A stretch of 52,446 bases of DNA from Lachnospiraceae bacterium UBA3282. Its GTDB lineage: Bacteria > Bacillota > Clostridia > Lachnospirales > Lachnospiraceae. Where the stretch lies: assembly GCA_002361735.1 (NCBI GenBank), contig DETS01000013.1, positions 1-52,446 of the forward strand, read 5' to 3'. Under the pieces are notes generated by a model that searched no databases, was not told the DNA's origin, and was given only the letters and a program-made list of their open reading frames with translations. A program made the translations under genes and the position numbers. Below, piece after piece: positions 1-7,121 of the stretch; within the stretch, counting starts at the first letter, position 1; each line of letters starts with the position of its first letter.

Positions 1-59
1 GGGGGAGACCCCGTCTCAGGCAGTCTCTGAAACTGCCGTCAGGAAAGGAAGGCATATCT

Positions 60-1082
60 ATGATCACAAACTTGAAACTCCCGGCGGACGCACACGGCGC
101 AGTCCGCTACGGCATGACCAATGACTACATGTTCCGCGCCGTTTTACAGTCAAACAACAGGGTGCTGCGCGGGCTGATCTGTTCCCTGCTGCATCTGAGG
201 GATGACGAGGTGGTCTCCGTCATCGTGACCAACCCCATCGTCCTTGGCGAGGCCATCAAGGATAAAGAATTCCGACTGGACGTCAATGTCCTGCTCAATG
301 ACAACACGTTGATCAACCTCGAGATGCAGGTGGCAAACCGTTTAAACTGGCACGAGCGCTCCGTCACCTATCTGTGCCGCTCTTTTGACAGTCTGGAGCA
401 CGGGCAGGATTACAGTGTCGCAAAACCCGCCATCCAGATCGGTTTCCTTGATTATACGTTATTCCCGGAGCGTCCGAAGTTTTATGATACATACAAACTT
501 TTGAGTATACATGACCATGAAAAATACAGTGACAGTCTGACTCTGTGCGTGATCGATTTATCACGGATAGAACTTGCGACAGAGGAGGACAAAGCGTACC
601 ATGTCAATGACTGGGCGAGGCTGTTTAAGGCCTCAACATGGGAGGAGATCAGGATGAGTGCATCGATAGACGAATACCTGCAGGAAGCGGCGGATACGCT
701 GTATGCTCTGAATGCGGATGAAGCGGTGCGCAAGCGCTGCCGTGACCGCCTGGAATATTATCAGGATCTGAAGAATTATGAGCGGAAGATTGAGCGGGAC
801 CGTATGGAGCATGAACAGGATCTGCGTAATTATGAACTGAAAATTGAGCGGGACCGCATCGCATATGAGAAGGACAAACAGAAATACGAGCAAAAAATCA
901 AGCAGGATCGTAAAACATATGAGAAGGATAAACAGAAATACGAGCAAAAAATCGAGCAGGATCGTATCACTCATGAGCAGCAGATCGAGCGGATTGTTGC
1001 AGAAAAAGATAGCCAGATCCGGCAGCTTCGTGCAGAAATAGAAGAAATGAGAAGGCACCAGAGTAATGACGAAGGAGCATAG
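60..1082 (+). CDS. Rpn-family PD-(D/E)XK recombination-promoting nuclease/putative transposase
   Basis: 340 aa. The N-terminal 230 residues match the Rpn/PDDEXK_2 family, DNases that raise RecA-independent recombination. The nuclease core is visible as D74 (RLDVNV) followed by E88-x-Q90 (NLEMQ), the D-E-Q signature of the group. Residues 231-340 are a highly charged coiled coil made largely of an 18-residue repeat, ending in a leucine/arginine heptad stretch. An AGGAAAGGAAG ribosome site lies just before the ATG. The upstream 59 bases hold a short inverted repeat (GGCAGT at 19-24, ACTGCC at 32-37) and no clear promoter. The stop lies 2 bases before the next start, so the GAAGGAG at its end also serves the regulator downstream. 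Whether it acts as a nuclease here is inference from motifs. Confidence 0.85.
   Translation: MITNLKLPADAHGAVRYGMTNDYMFRAVLQSNNRVLRGLICSLLHLRDDEVVSVIVTNPIVLGEAIKDKEFRLDVNVLLNDNTLINLEMQVANRLNWHERSVTYLCRSFDSLEHGQDYSVAKPAIQIGFLDYTLFPERPKFYDTYKLLSIHDHEKYSDSLTLCVIDLSRIELATEEDKAYHVNDWARLFKASTWEEIRMSASIDEYLQEAADTLYALNADEAVRKRCRDRLEYYQDLKNYERKIERDRMEHEQDLRNYELKIERDRIAYEKDKQKYEQKIKQDRKTYEKDKQKYEQKIEQDRITHEQQIERIVAEKDSQIRQLRAEIEEMRRHQSNDEGA
777..992 (+). repeat. Four tandem 54-bp coding repeats (18-aa coiled-coil unit)
   Basis: Four in-frame 54-bp units start at 777, 831, 885 and 939. Each encodes an 18-residue charged unit of the form YExKIxxDRxxxExxxxx. The third unit and the start of the fourth are nearly identical at DNA level, which suggests recent duplication and copy-number variability by slippage. 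A partial degenerate unit precedes the first. Confidence 0.85.
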
Positions 1083-1084
1083 AT

Positions 1085-2722
1085 ATGCGCATTTTGATAG
1101 CCGAGGATGAAACGGAATTGGCAAAGGGACTTAAATTTCTCCTGGAAAAGAATAAGTTTACTGTGGATGCGGTTCGCGACGGCGAGGAGGCTCTGACTTA
1201 TTTTCAGAGCAGGGATTATGATGTGGTGATTTTAGACATTATGATGCCGAAAGTAAACGGGCTGGAAGTTTTGTGGCGAATACGCGAGGTGGGTTCCGGG
1301 GTTCCTGTGTTGATGCTGACGGCAAAGGCGGAGATTGAGGATCGGGTTGCCGGATTGGAGGCGGGGGCGGACGACTATCTGCCGAAACCTTTTGCCAGCC
1401 CTGAATTTATTGCCAGAGTGAAGGCGCTTTCGCGGAGAAATGCAGGATATGCCGAAGCCTGCATTTCTTTTGGCAACGTGCGGCTTGACTGCAACCGTTA
1501 TGAGATGAGCGGCGGCAATCGGTCTGTGCGCCTAAATAATAAGGAATTTCAGGTGACTGTTATGCTGCTGATCATCGTCGGAATCAACGCGGCTAATTAT
1601 TATAGGACAACTTCCATGCAGGATCATTTGACAAAAGAGCTTCTTTCGCAGGAACAGTCGTTTAGGGAAAGACCCAAGATGCCGCCGCGCGCTTGGGATA
1701 TATCAGAAAGAGACCCGGAAGCGGCATTTATGACCCGTTTCTTTACCGTTCACTGTGATATGGATGGCAGAGTCAAAGAGGTATTAAGGGACAATATTTC
1801 CTCTGTGGATGAAGAAACGGCAAAGGAATATGCGCAGGTCGTTTTTTCGCGGGGCAGGGAAAAGGGTTACTTTAAAAATTATCGGTATCTGATGGGCAGA
1901 AGTGATAAAGGCGCGTCGATTCTTTTTGTAAATTCGACGATACAATTACAGTCTATGCGATCCCTGTTTTTGGTATCCCTGGCGATTGGGATTTTCAGCC
2001 TGCTGCTGGTATTCTTTTTGGTCCTTGTTTTTTCCAAGCGTGCAATCAGGCCATATCTGAAAAATTTAGAGCAGCAAAAGCAGTTTATCACAGATGCAGG
2101 ACACGAGTTGAAAACCCCGATTACATCCATAGCCACCAGCGCGGATATTGCGGCAATGGAGCATGAGGGGGACGAATGGATTGAAAATATCCGGAAACAG
2201 TCTGCCAGGCTGACGAAGCTGGTGGGGGATATGGTTGCCTTATCAAGGTTGGATGAGGAGACGCCCTTTCCGAAGAAGGATAGATTTTCCCTGAGTGAAG
2301 CGGCATGGGAAACGGCTGAGCCTTTTGCGCAGCTGGCGAAGGCAAACGGGAAACATTACAGCCAGCAGATTGAGGAGGATCTGATTTTTTCCGGAGACAG
2401 AGATGCCATCCAGCGGATGATATCGATTTTGTTAGATAATGCGGTCAGGTATTCTGATGATGGCGGCGAAATCAGTCTGCGGATTTATCGCAGGCGTGGC
2501 AAGGTCTGCATTGAAATGACCAATGAATGTAGTCTGCCGGATGTTTCTGATTTGGACAGACTGTTTGACAGGTTTTACCGCTTAGATGAGTCGCGTTCCG
2601 CCGCAACGGGCGGTACGGGAATCGGGCTGTCCATGGTGCGGGCAATCGCGGAGACGCACGGCGGAAAGGCGACCGTGCAGAGTGCGGATGGGAAGGAGAT
2701 ATGTTTTCGGGTGGTGATGTAA
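1085..2722 (+). CDS. Response regulator fused to sensor histidine kinase by an internal deletion
   Basis: 545 aa in one open frame. Residues 1-120 are an OmpR-type receiver (acidic D8/E9, phospho-acceptor D51 in LDIMMP, T79, K101). Residues 121-156 are only the start of the winged-helix effector domain, breaking off at LNNKEFQ. From residue 157 the sequence becomes a histidine kinase: first membrane segment about 157-170, an extracytoplasmic loop, second segment about 293-316, H-box with H340 (GHELKTP), N-box N452 and G-box GTGIGL. No HAMP domain is evident. The usual layout is two adjacent genes, so a deletion apparently removed most of the DNA-binding domain, the stop and the kinase start, with the join at 1552/1553. 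It kept frame. DNA binding should be lost; whether the chimera signals is unknown. This regulator/kinase pair commonly accompanies VTC-DUF4956-CotH genes, which lie just beyond the minus-strand triad. Confidence 0.85.
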   Translation: MRILIAEDETELAKGLKFLLEKNKFTVDAVRDGEEALTYFQSRDYDVVILDIMMPKVNGLEVLWRIREVGSGVPVLMLTAKAEIEDRVAGLEAGADDYLPKPFASPEFIARVKALSRRNAGYAEACISFGNVRLDCNRYEMSGGNRSVRLNNKEFQVTVMLLIIVGINAANYYRTTSMQDHLTKELLSQEQSFRERPKMPPRAWDISERDPEAAFMTRFFTVHCDMDGRVKEVLRDNISSVDEETAKEYAQVVFSRGREKGYFKNYRYLMGRSDKGASILFVNSTIQLQSMRSLFLVSLAIGIFSLLLVFFLVLVFSKRAIRPYLKNLEQQKQFITDAGHELKTPITSIATSADIAAMEHEGDEWIENIRKQSARLTKLVGDMVALSRLDEETPFPKKDRFSLSEAAWETAEPFAQLAKANGKHYSQQIEEDLIFSGDRDAIQRMISILLDNAVRYSDDGGEISLRIYRRRGKVCIEMTNECSLPDVSDLDRLFDRFYRLDESRSAATGGTGIGLSMVRAIAETHGGKATVQSADGKEICFRVVM

Positions 2723-2735
2723 GCCGGGCGGTTCT

Positions 2736-3908
2736 TTATTTCTTTATCACAACATTTGGAGCAATTTCCTTAAATTTCTCCGCATTTTCTGTATGAATTG
2801 GAAATAATGATTTGGGATTGACAGTGTCTATCAGTTTTTTTAGCGTGTTTGCATCAGCATGACCGCTTGTGTGCAAAGTGACAATGCGTAAGCCCATTTT
2901 CTCACACTCCGACAAGAAGGATTTCATACTATCTGTTTCCCGATAACCGCTCCAAAAGGAATAAATCAGGAGTCCGTTTTCAAACGATATTTTTTGAGAA
3001 AGGGATTTTAAATAACGGAACATGGAGTTCCTGACACACATGACAAACGGGCGACTTGCGATAAACGATTTTCCCGCTATATGGTTATGTTTCATAAGTT
3101 CAGCGTGTCTCGACGGTGAAGTAATAAATGCGTATACATCGTCGAAATTGGGATTCGGTATATTTTTCCCGGCCGCTGTTGCGATTTCCGCCATATACAA
3201 TTCTTCAAGGAAAATGCGGTTGCTTTGTTTGGCTGCGCGGTACATTGTCACAATTCGATCAATGTTCATGGATGCTTGCAGAACAAAAACTGGTCCTGTT
3301 GCAGTGCGGAATAAATCGACTGCCCGTTTCTCCAGTTCCTGTTCACTGACAGCGACATAATTTTCACGGGAAAGCGTTGTTCCTTCGCATAATAGCGTAT
3401 CCACGGTTTTGGGGAGCGCATGTAAAAGCGCACTAAAAGATTTCCGACCGTTTGATCGAAAGTCGCCTGTATATAATACCGTTTCGCCATCCGCTTCACA
3501 AAACAGCATATAACTGTCAAAAGCGGAATGATCGCAGAGATAGGGGATGACAGAAATGTCGCCAATGGTTATTGTCTGCCTATGATGTAAAAATCCTTTG
3601 GGTGTAAATGTTTCTATTCTTCGGTAACGATCTGCAGCCAGAATAATATTGTAACTAGCCTCGCCGAGATAAACAGGTATCTCTTTGTGAGCATGATAAA
3701 CAAGTCCGATATGATCGCCATGATAATGGGAAATAATAATTGCGTCATAGCCGGCATAGTCAAACAGTCCTTGGATTTTGGGCAGGGGCTGACCGTCGGA
3801 ATCGGTAAGTTCCAGACCGGCATCCAGTAATATTTTTGTGTGATCGGTGGCAATTTCGATCATGTTGCCGCCAATTTGGTTTTGCCCTCTGAGAATGTGT
3901 ATGTTCAT
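2736..3908 (-). CDS. Beta-CASP metallo-beta-lactamase-fold hydrolase (RNase J/CPSF-like)
   Basis: 390 aa. The metal-binding HxHxDH is at 61-66 (HYHGDH), with H127 (CDHSAFD), D149 (TGDFR), H350 (HTSGH) and H372 (PIHTE). Those late histidines and the inserted middle region are the mark of beta-CASP nucleases such as RNase J or CPSF-type enzymes, which cut or trim RNA, and sometimes DNA. It is shorter than RNase J (about 550 aa) and lacks that enzyme's C-terminal domain, so it is not the housekeeping gene. It is the last gene of a three-gene minus-strand operon, 11 bases after the PD-(D/E)XK gene, and ends 13 bases from the convergent fused kinase. The region is more AT-rich than its flanks, which suggests acquisition. 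Substrate unknown. Confidence 0.85.
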   Translation of the reverse strand: MNIHILRGQNQIGGNMIEIATDHTKILLDAGLELTDSDGQPLPKIQGLFDYAGYDAIIISHYHGDHIGLVYHAHKEIPVYLGEASYNIILAADRYRRIETFTPKGFLHHRQTITIGDISVIPYLCDHSAFDSYMLFCEADGETVLYTGDFRSNGRKSFSALLHALPKTVDTLLCEGTTLSRENYVAVSEQELEKRAVDLFRTATGPVFVLQASMNIDRIVTMYRAAKQSNRIFLEELYMAEIATAAGKNIPNPNFDDVYAFITSPSRHAELMKHNHIAGKSFIASRPFVMCVRNSMFRYLKSLSQKISFENGLLIYSFWSGYRETDSMKSFLSECEKMGLRIVTLHTSGHADANTLKKLIDTVNPKSLFPIHTENAEKFKEIAPNVVIKK

Positions 3909-3919
3909 TTTTTCATTCT

Positions 3920-4633
3920 CTATCCCTCCACAACAGTATATTTTTCTCCCTTCATAAGGTAGTATGGTTTGCTGTCAAGCAAGGCCATTAATTTATGTAA
4001 GTGAGGGCGGTGCTGAGACATTTCCTGAAATTGTTCTCCGTCGTAAAATACAAAGGGACTTGCTTTTACTATTACATCTTCCGGTTCATATATATAATAC
4101 TTTTTCAATTTACATTCAAAGTTATTTATCAGTTTTTCCGGCGCAACGGTCTTTAAGTATGTATAGCCTTCTAAAACACAGCGCAGCATTGTTTCTTTGC
4201 TGTCCGGTTTTTTGAGTTCCAGAACCCGCACGGTTTTCCCATCAAAAGAAAGCAGGTCTATTTTGCCCGCCTCATCATCGGCATTTGATTTAAGCGGCGT
4301 TTGATAGTCAATGATCCTTCCGATCAGATCAAGAGGGCCCTGCTCTTTGCTCTGATTAAAAATCTGCATGGCAATTTTTTCTTCTTCCCGATTGGAAGCG
4401 GGATCATATTTGCCGTCGTGTCCCTTGGTATAATAAGTAGTTTCCCGCGTGATGCGATCGATAACGTATTCTGTGATATGATCACATAAAAATTCTGCGA
4501 TGATTTCGGAATAAAATTCTTGGGTATCTGAGGATTTGCCCCTGTAATTGATAAACCCTTGTTTATAAAATGTATTTTTATTCTGAAAGGCTTCTTTGCA
4601 CTGTTCCAGAATCTGCGCTCTTGTGTAACCCAT
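3920..4633 (-). CDS. PD-(D/E)XK nuclease-superfamily protein
   Basis: 237 aa. A restriction-endonuclease-like core is visible around residues 119-160: D126 (GKIDLL), then E139-x-K141 (LELKKP), then a helix with LEGYTY. Acidic residues near 42-48 (SEIIAEF) could supply the N-terminal active-site glutamate. This arrangement is typical of stand-alone PD-(D/E)XK DNases. An AAAGGAGGAG site 8 bases before the ATG fixes the start, which lies inside the 3' end of the upstream small gene, so the two are probably translationally coupled. It sits between a small unknown protein and a beta-CASP hydrolase, implying a joint nucleic-acid job. No methylase or helicase is next to it, which argues against an ordinary restriction system. 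Confidence 0.75.
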   Translation of the reverse strand: MGYTRAQILEQCKEAFQNKNTFYKQGFINYRGKSSDTQEFYSEIIAEFLCDHITEYVIDRITRETTYYTKGHDGKYDPASNREEEKIAMQIFNQSKEQGPLDLIGRIIDYQTPLKSNADDEAGKIDLLSFDGKTVRVLELKKPDSKETMLRCVLEGYTYLKTVAPEKLINNFECKLKKYYIYEPEDVIVKASPFVFYDGEQFQEMSQHRPHLHKLMALLDSKPYYLMKGEKYTVVEG

Positions 4634-5021
4634 TCGAAATCTCCTCCTTTATAAAAAACGTGGCTGTTTTTACTTTGAAATAATCGTTCATGGAAACGGA
4701 AACGCTTTTTTGTCCTTTGTAATTCAGTGCAAATTTGAATACCATACCCCAAAATGCGCCGATGCTTTTTTTAACAAAAACAGGTAACTCGGCATCGCTT
4801 TTACCCGTCAGGATGATAAAATCATTTTTATAATATGTGAGAAAGGTTTTAACGGGAGGAATACAAAAGATATCGTTGCAAAATATGATGTGTGATAATA
4901 ACTGTTCATCGCAGATCGCTTCGATACATTTATTCCAATAGCCCGCATATACCTCATTTTCTTGAAATTCTCTAAAATGCGTATAAGTTGTGGAAAAATT
5001 ATCCTCTATATATTGTTTCAT
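4578..5021 (-). CDS. Hypothetical protein, first gene of the nuclease triad
   Basis: 147 aa from the ATG at 5021. An ATG at 5042 would add 7 residues, but TTGAGG placed 6 bases before 5021 and a promoter whose start would fall near 5055 favour the shorter form. I do not recognise the family. It is a soluble-looking, mixed alpha/beta, aromatic-rich protein with no membrane segment and several cysteines. Its last 56 bases overlap the PD-(D/E)XK gene, suggesting coupled expression. Being first in the operon it could be an adaptor, immunity or sensing component; that is inference only. Confidence 0.6.
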   Translation of the reverse strand: MKQYIEDNFSTTYTHFREFQENEVYAGYWNKCIEAICDEQLLSHIIFCNDIFCIPPVKTFLTYYKNDFIILTGKSDAELPVFVKKSIGAFWGMVFKFALNYKGQKSVSVSMNDYFKVKTATFFIKEEISNGLHKSADSGTVQRSLSE

Positions 5022-5061
5022 TAAATGCCTCAAAATGTTCATATGTAAAATTACTATATGT

Positions 5062-5091
5062 ACAGTATCATATATATGGTCAAATTGTCAA
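5062..5091 (-). promoter_or_regulatory. Candidate promoter of the minus-strand nuclease triad
   Basis: On the minus strand a consensus -35 TTGACA (5086-5091) is followed after 18 bases by TACTGT (5062-5067). The spacer is very AT-rich and contains a second TTGACC. Transcription would start near 5055, giving a leader of about 34 bases to the ATG at 5021. Confidence 0.5.
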
Positions 5092-5272
5092 ACTGTATGT
5101 TTGCAAGCATTCTAAATTTGTTCACCAAAAATCACATCTGTTTTTAAGTACATTTCAGGAACACCTTCTATACTTTACCCATGCTTTCAACACAATGTGC
5201 CAAGCTTCGTTTTTTATGCAAGCAAGGGACAGCAATAAAGCAGTCATAAAACAGTGGCAGAAAGGAGAGGGC

Positions 5273-5860
5273 ATGATGAATCCGGAAGAGGGTTTTCGAC
5301 ATGAGTTAAAATACCGAATCAGTTACACGGACAAGGCGCTGCGGGAAAAAGTGCAGGGCATTCCCGTGCGGGAGAAGTTTAGAATCCGATATTACAATAA
5401 CGATTTTTCTTATCTAGTGCTGGAAAAGAAAATCAAAAATAACACACTTTGCAGAAAGGTCGATGAGCAGATCACCGAGGAAGAATGCAGAAAATTATTG
5501 GCGGGTGAGATTGCTTGGATGCGGGATCATCCCGCGCCGCTGGTGCAGGAATTATATGCGAAAATGCACTGCCAGATACTTCGTCCGCGGGTGCTGGTTT
5601 CTTATATTCGCGAGCCGTATGTTTATCGGGCGGGAAATGTAAGAATCACATTTGATTCCGATATCCGCACCACGCTGTATCATAAGGAGTTTCCGGAGGA
5701 GCGGGTTATTGCTATCAGCACGACGAACGGACCGCAGGAGAGGATATTGGAAATAAAATACGATGCGTTTCTGCCGGAGATCATTCGTAAACTGATACAA
5801 ACGAATACGTTGCGTCAGACGGCGTTTTCAAAATACGAGGCTTGTCGGTGTTATGGTTAA
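5273..5860 (+). CDS. VTC-domain polyphosphate polymerase, internally deleted
   Basis: 195 aa from the ATG at 5273, preceded by AAAGGAGAGGG; an ATG at 5276 is equally possible. The sequence matches bacterial VTC-domain proteins, whose tunnel-shaped catalytic domain makes polyphosphate from NTP: FRHELKYR at the N-terminus, then KFRIRYYN, LEKK, SYIREPY, ITFDSD, LEIKYD and FSKYE. Family members usually have about 35 more residues between the first strand (ending ISYTD) and KALREKV, including a basic RSLYFDN-type strand that lines the tunnel. That block is missing here, joining at residues 20/21 (5332/5333) with the frame intact. A tunnel wall lost this way should abolish synthesis, although the rest is well conserved. 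It is followed 17 bases later by DUF4956. Confidence 0.85.
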   Translation: MMNPEEGFRHELKYRISYTDKALREKVQGIPVREKFRIRYYNNDFSYLVLEKKIKNNTLCRKVDEQITEEECRKLLAGEIAWMRDHPAPLVQELYAKMHCQILRPRVLVSYIREPYVYRAGNVRITFDSDIRTTLYHKEFPEERVIAISTTNGPQERILEIKYDAFLPEIIRKLIQTNTLRQTAFSKYEACRCYG

Positions 5861-5877
5861 AAAGAAGGGAGAAAAAT

Positions 5878-6351
5878 ATGACTTTTAATGATATCTTTAA
5901 ATCCAGTTTTTTGGAAAATGTAACGCAGTTTTCACCGCTTGACACGCTGATCGGAATGCTGTTTGCGCTTGTTATCGGTCTGTTTATTTTTGTGATCTAT
6001 AAAAAGACGTTTAACGGCGTGATGTATTCGAGCAGCTTTGCGCTGACGTTGGTGGGACTGGCTCTGGTGACAACGTTGGTGATCATGGCAGTGACCTCCA
6101 ATGTCGTGCTTTCCCTCGGTATGGTGGGTGCGCTTTCCATCGTTCGTTTTCGGGCAGTGATCAAGGAGCCGATTGAAATTGTATATCTGTTCTGGTCGAT
6201 TGCGGCAGGGATTGTGATCGGCGCGGGCATTGAGCTGACAGCGGAAGTACGCCTGAAAGATGCGGCGACATCCTTTGTCAACGGCATACAGAAAATAGAT
6301 GGCGTAGATCATGTTACTCTGGTAAGTTACAACGGCGAGTATATGTCATAG
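5878..6351 (+). CDS. DUF4956 membrane protein, internally deleted
   Basis: 157 aa from the ATG at 5878 (AAGAAGGGAG upstream). It has three clear membrane segments (about 24-41, 50-72 and 100-117) and the conserved core SLGMVGALSIVRFR. It then jumps to the cytoplasmic tail IELTAEVRLKD...LVSYNGEYMS. Clostridial DUF4956 proteins are about 220 aa and have a fourth membrane segment plus a linker at this point. Roughly 60 residues are missing, joined in frame after G117 (6228/6229). DUF4956 is found next to VTC and CotH genes and is thought to be a membrane partner of polyphosphate or surface-protein modification; its biochemical role is not established. The deletion should alter the topology and put the tail on the other side of the membrane. 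Confidence 0.85.
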   Translation: MTFNDIFKSSFLENVTQFSPLDTLIGMLFALVIGLFIFVIYKKTFNGVMYSSSFALTLVGLALVTTLVIMAVTSNVVLSLGMVGALSIVRFRAVIKEPIEIVYLFWSIAAGIVIGAGIELTAEVRLKDAATSFVNGIQKIDGVDHVTLVSYNGEYMS

Positions 6352-6432
6352 CAAAATGCAGCGCAGAAACGGAGAGCAGATTAAAAAATAAGTCTGATGA
6401 TTCTGCAAAAACGTTTCGGAATGGAGGAAAAC

Positions 6433-6978
6433 ATGATTTCCTACAAACATATCACGAAAATCATTGGGTTAATGATGGCAGCTGCCGTTACATTATGTTT
6501 TTGGATGATAATTTTTTCACAGGAAGTAGTGGAGACAATGGGCGGCGTTAAGGTACCGATGGAATATGAAGATATGCTGTTTGATACGGATACGCCTTTT
6601 GACGGAACAGAGTTTTTTGATGCCCTGCTGGAGAATGAAGAATATTTTTCCCGCTATCATGCGTATTTGCGGCAGTTGACACAGGAGTATGTGTTTAGCG
6701 GAAGATTTGAAATGGTTTATCAGAAGATCCGCAGTCAGATTGATGCGCCGGTGGAAACGGATCCGACCGCCTTCTATTCTTATGAGGAGTATCAGGCGGG
6801 TGTTAAAATGCTGTATCAGACGGTGATGCTGCGGGCGGAAAGTATTGAGGGACAGATAAACGGTACGATACCTGCTGCGGACGAGGAACAGCGTGCGGAT
6901 ATCTCAAATTTGGTAGATGCCTCAAATATTGATATTTCCGTTATGGGTGTGATGGACATGGGAGAAAGGGCGCAGTAG
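6433..6978 (+). CDS. CotH kinase-family protein with most of the kinase domain deleted
   Basis: 181 aa from the ATG at 6433 (GGAGG just upstream). It starts with a signal-anchor (about residues 7-29) and the juxtamembrane region of CotH-family proteins, then at residue 53/54 goes directly to the C-terminal part (TPFDGTEFF, LRAESIEGQ, DASNIDISVMG). Secreted CotH proteins of this gene order are about 500 aa or more, and CotH is an atypical protein kinase first known from spore coats. About 300 residues, including the nucleotide-binding and catalytic region, are absent. The join carries a tandem GATACG GATACG (6583-6594), the scar expected from recombination between short repeats. The frame is intact, but kinase activity is very unlikely. 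Confidence 0.85.
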   Translation: MISYKHITKIIGLMMAAAVTLCFWMIIFSQEVVETMGGVKVPMEYEDMLFDTDTPFDGTEFFDALLENEEYFSRYHAYLRQLTQEYVFSGRFEMVYQKIRSQIDAPVETDPTAFYSYEEYQAGVKMLYQTVMLRAESIEGQINGTIPAADEEQRADISNLVDASNIDISVMGVMDMGERAQ

Positions 6979-7007
6979 CGGGGAAGATAACGGCTAAAAT
7001 TATGTTG

Positions 7008-7037
7008 TTGTGAGATCGTGTGTATCCGTGATAAAAT
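7008..7037 (+). promoter_or_regulatory. Candidate promoter of the FIST-GGDEF gene
   Basis: TTGTGA (7008-7013), an 18-base spacer and TAAAAT (7032-7037). A second AT-rich TATAAT at 7043-7048 has no good -35. This is the only promoter-like stretch in the 143 bases before the gene. Confidence 0.35.
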
Positions 7038-7121
7038 AGAGATATAATTTCACCGAGAGACATACGCCCATGATTTTAAGGGTATGGACTGTCATAGAAA
7101 AAAGGAAAGGCGGAAGACACT

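Noticed and set aside
60..1082. Insertion sequence, because the family is often called putative transposase
   Set aside because: No terminal inverted repeats or target duplications were seen; Rpn proteins are nucleases not tied to IS ends.
3920..4633. Type II restriction enzyme
   Set aside because: No methyltransferase next to it; partners are a beta-CASP hydrolase and an unknown protein.
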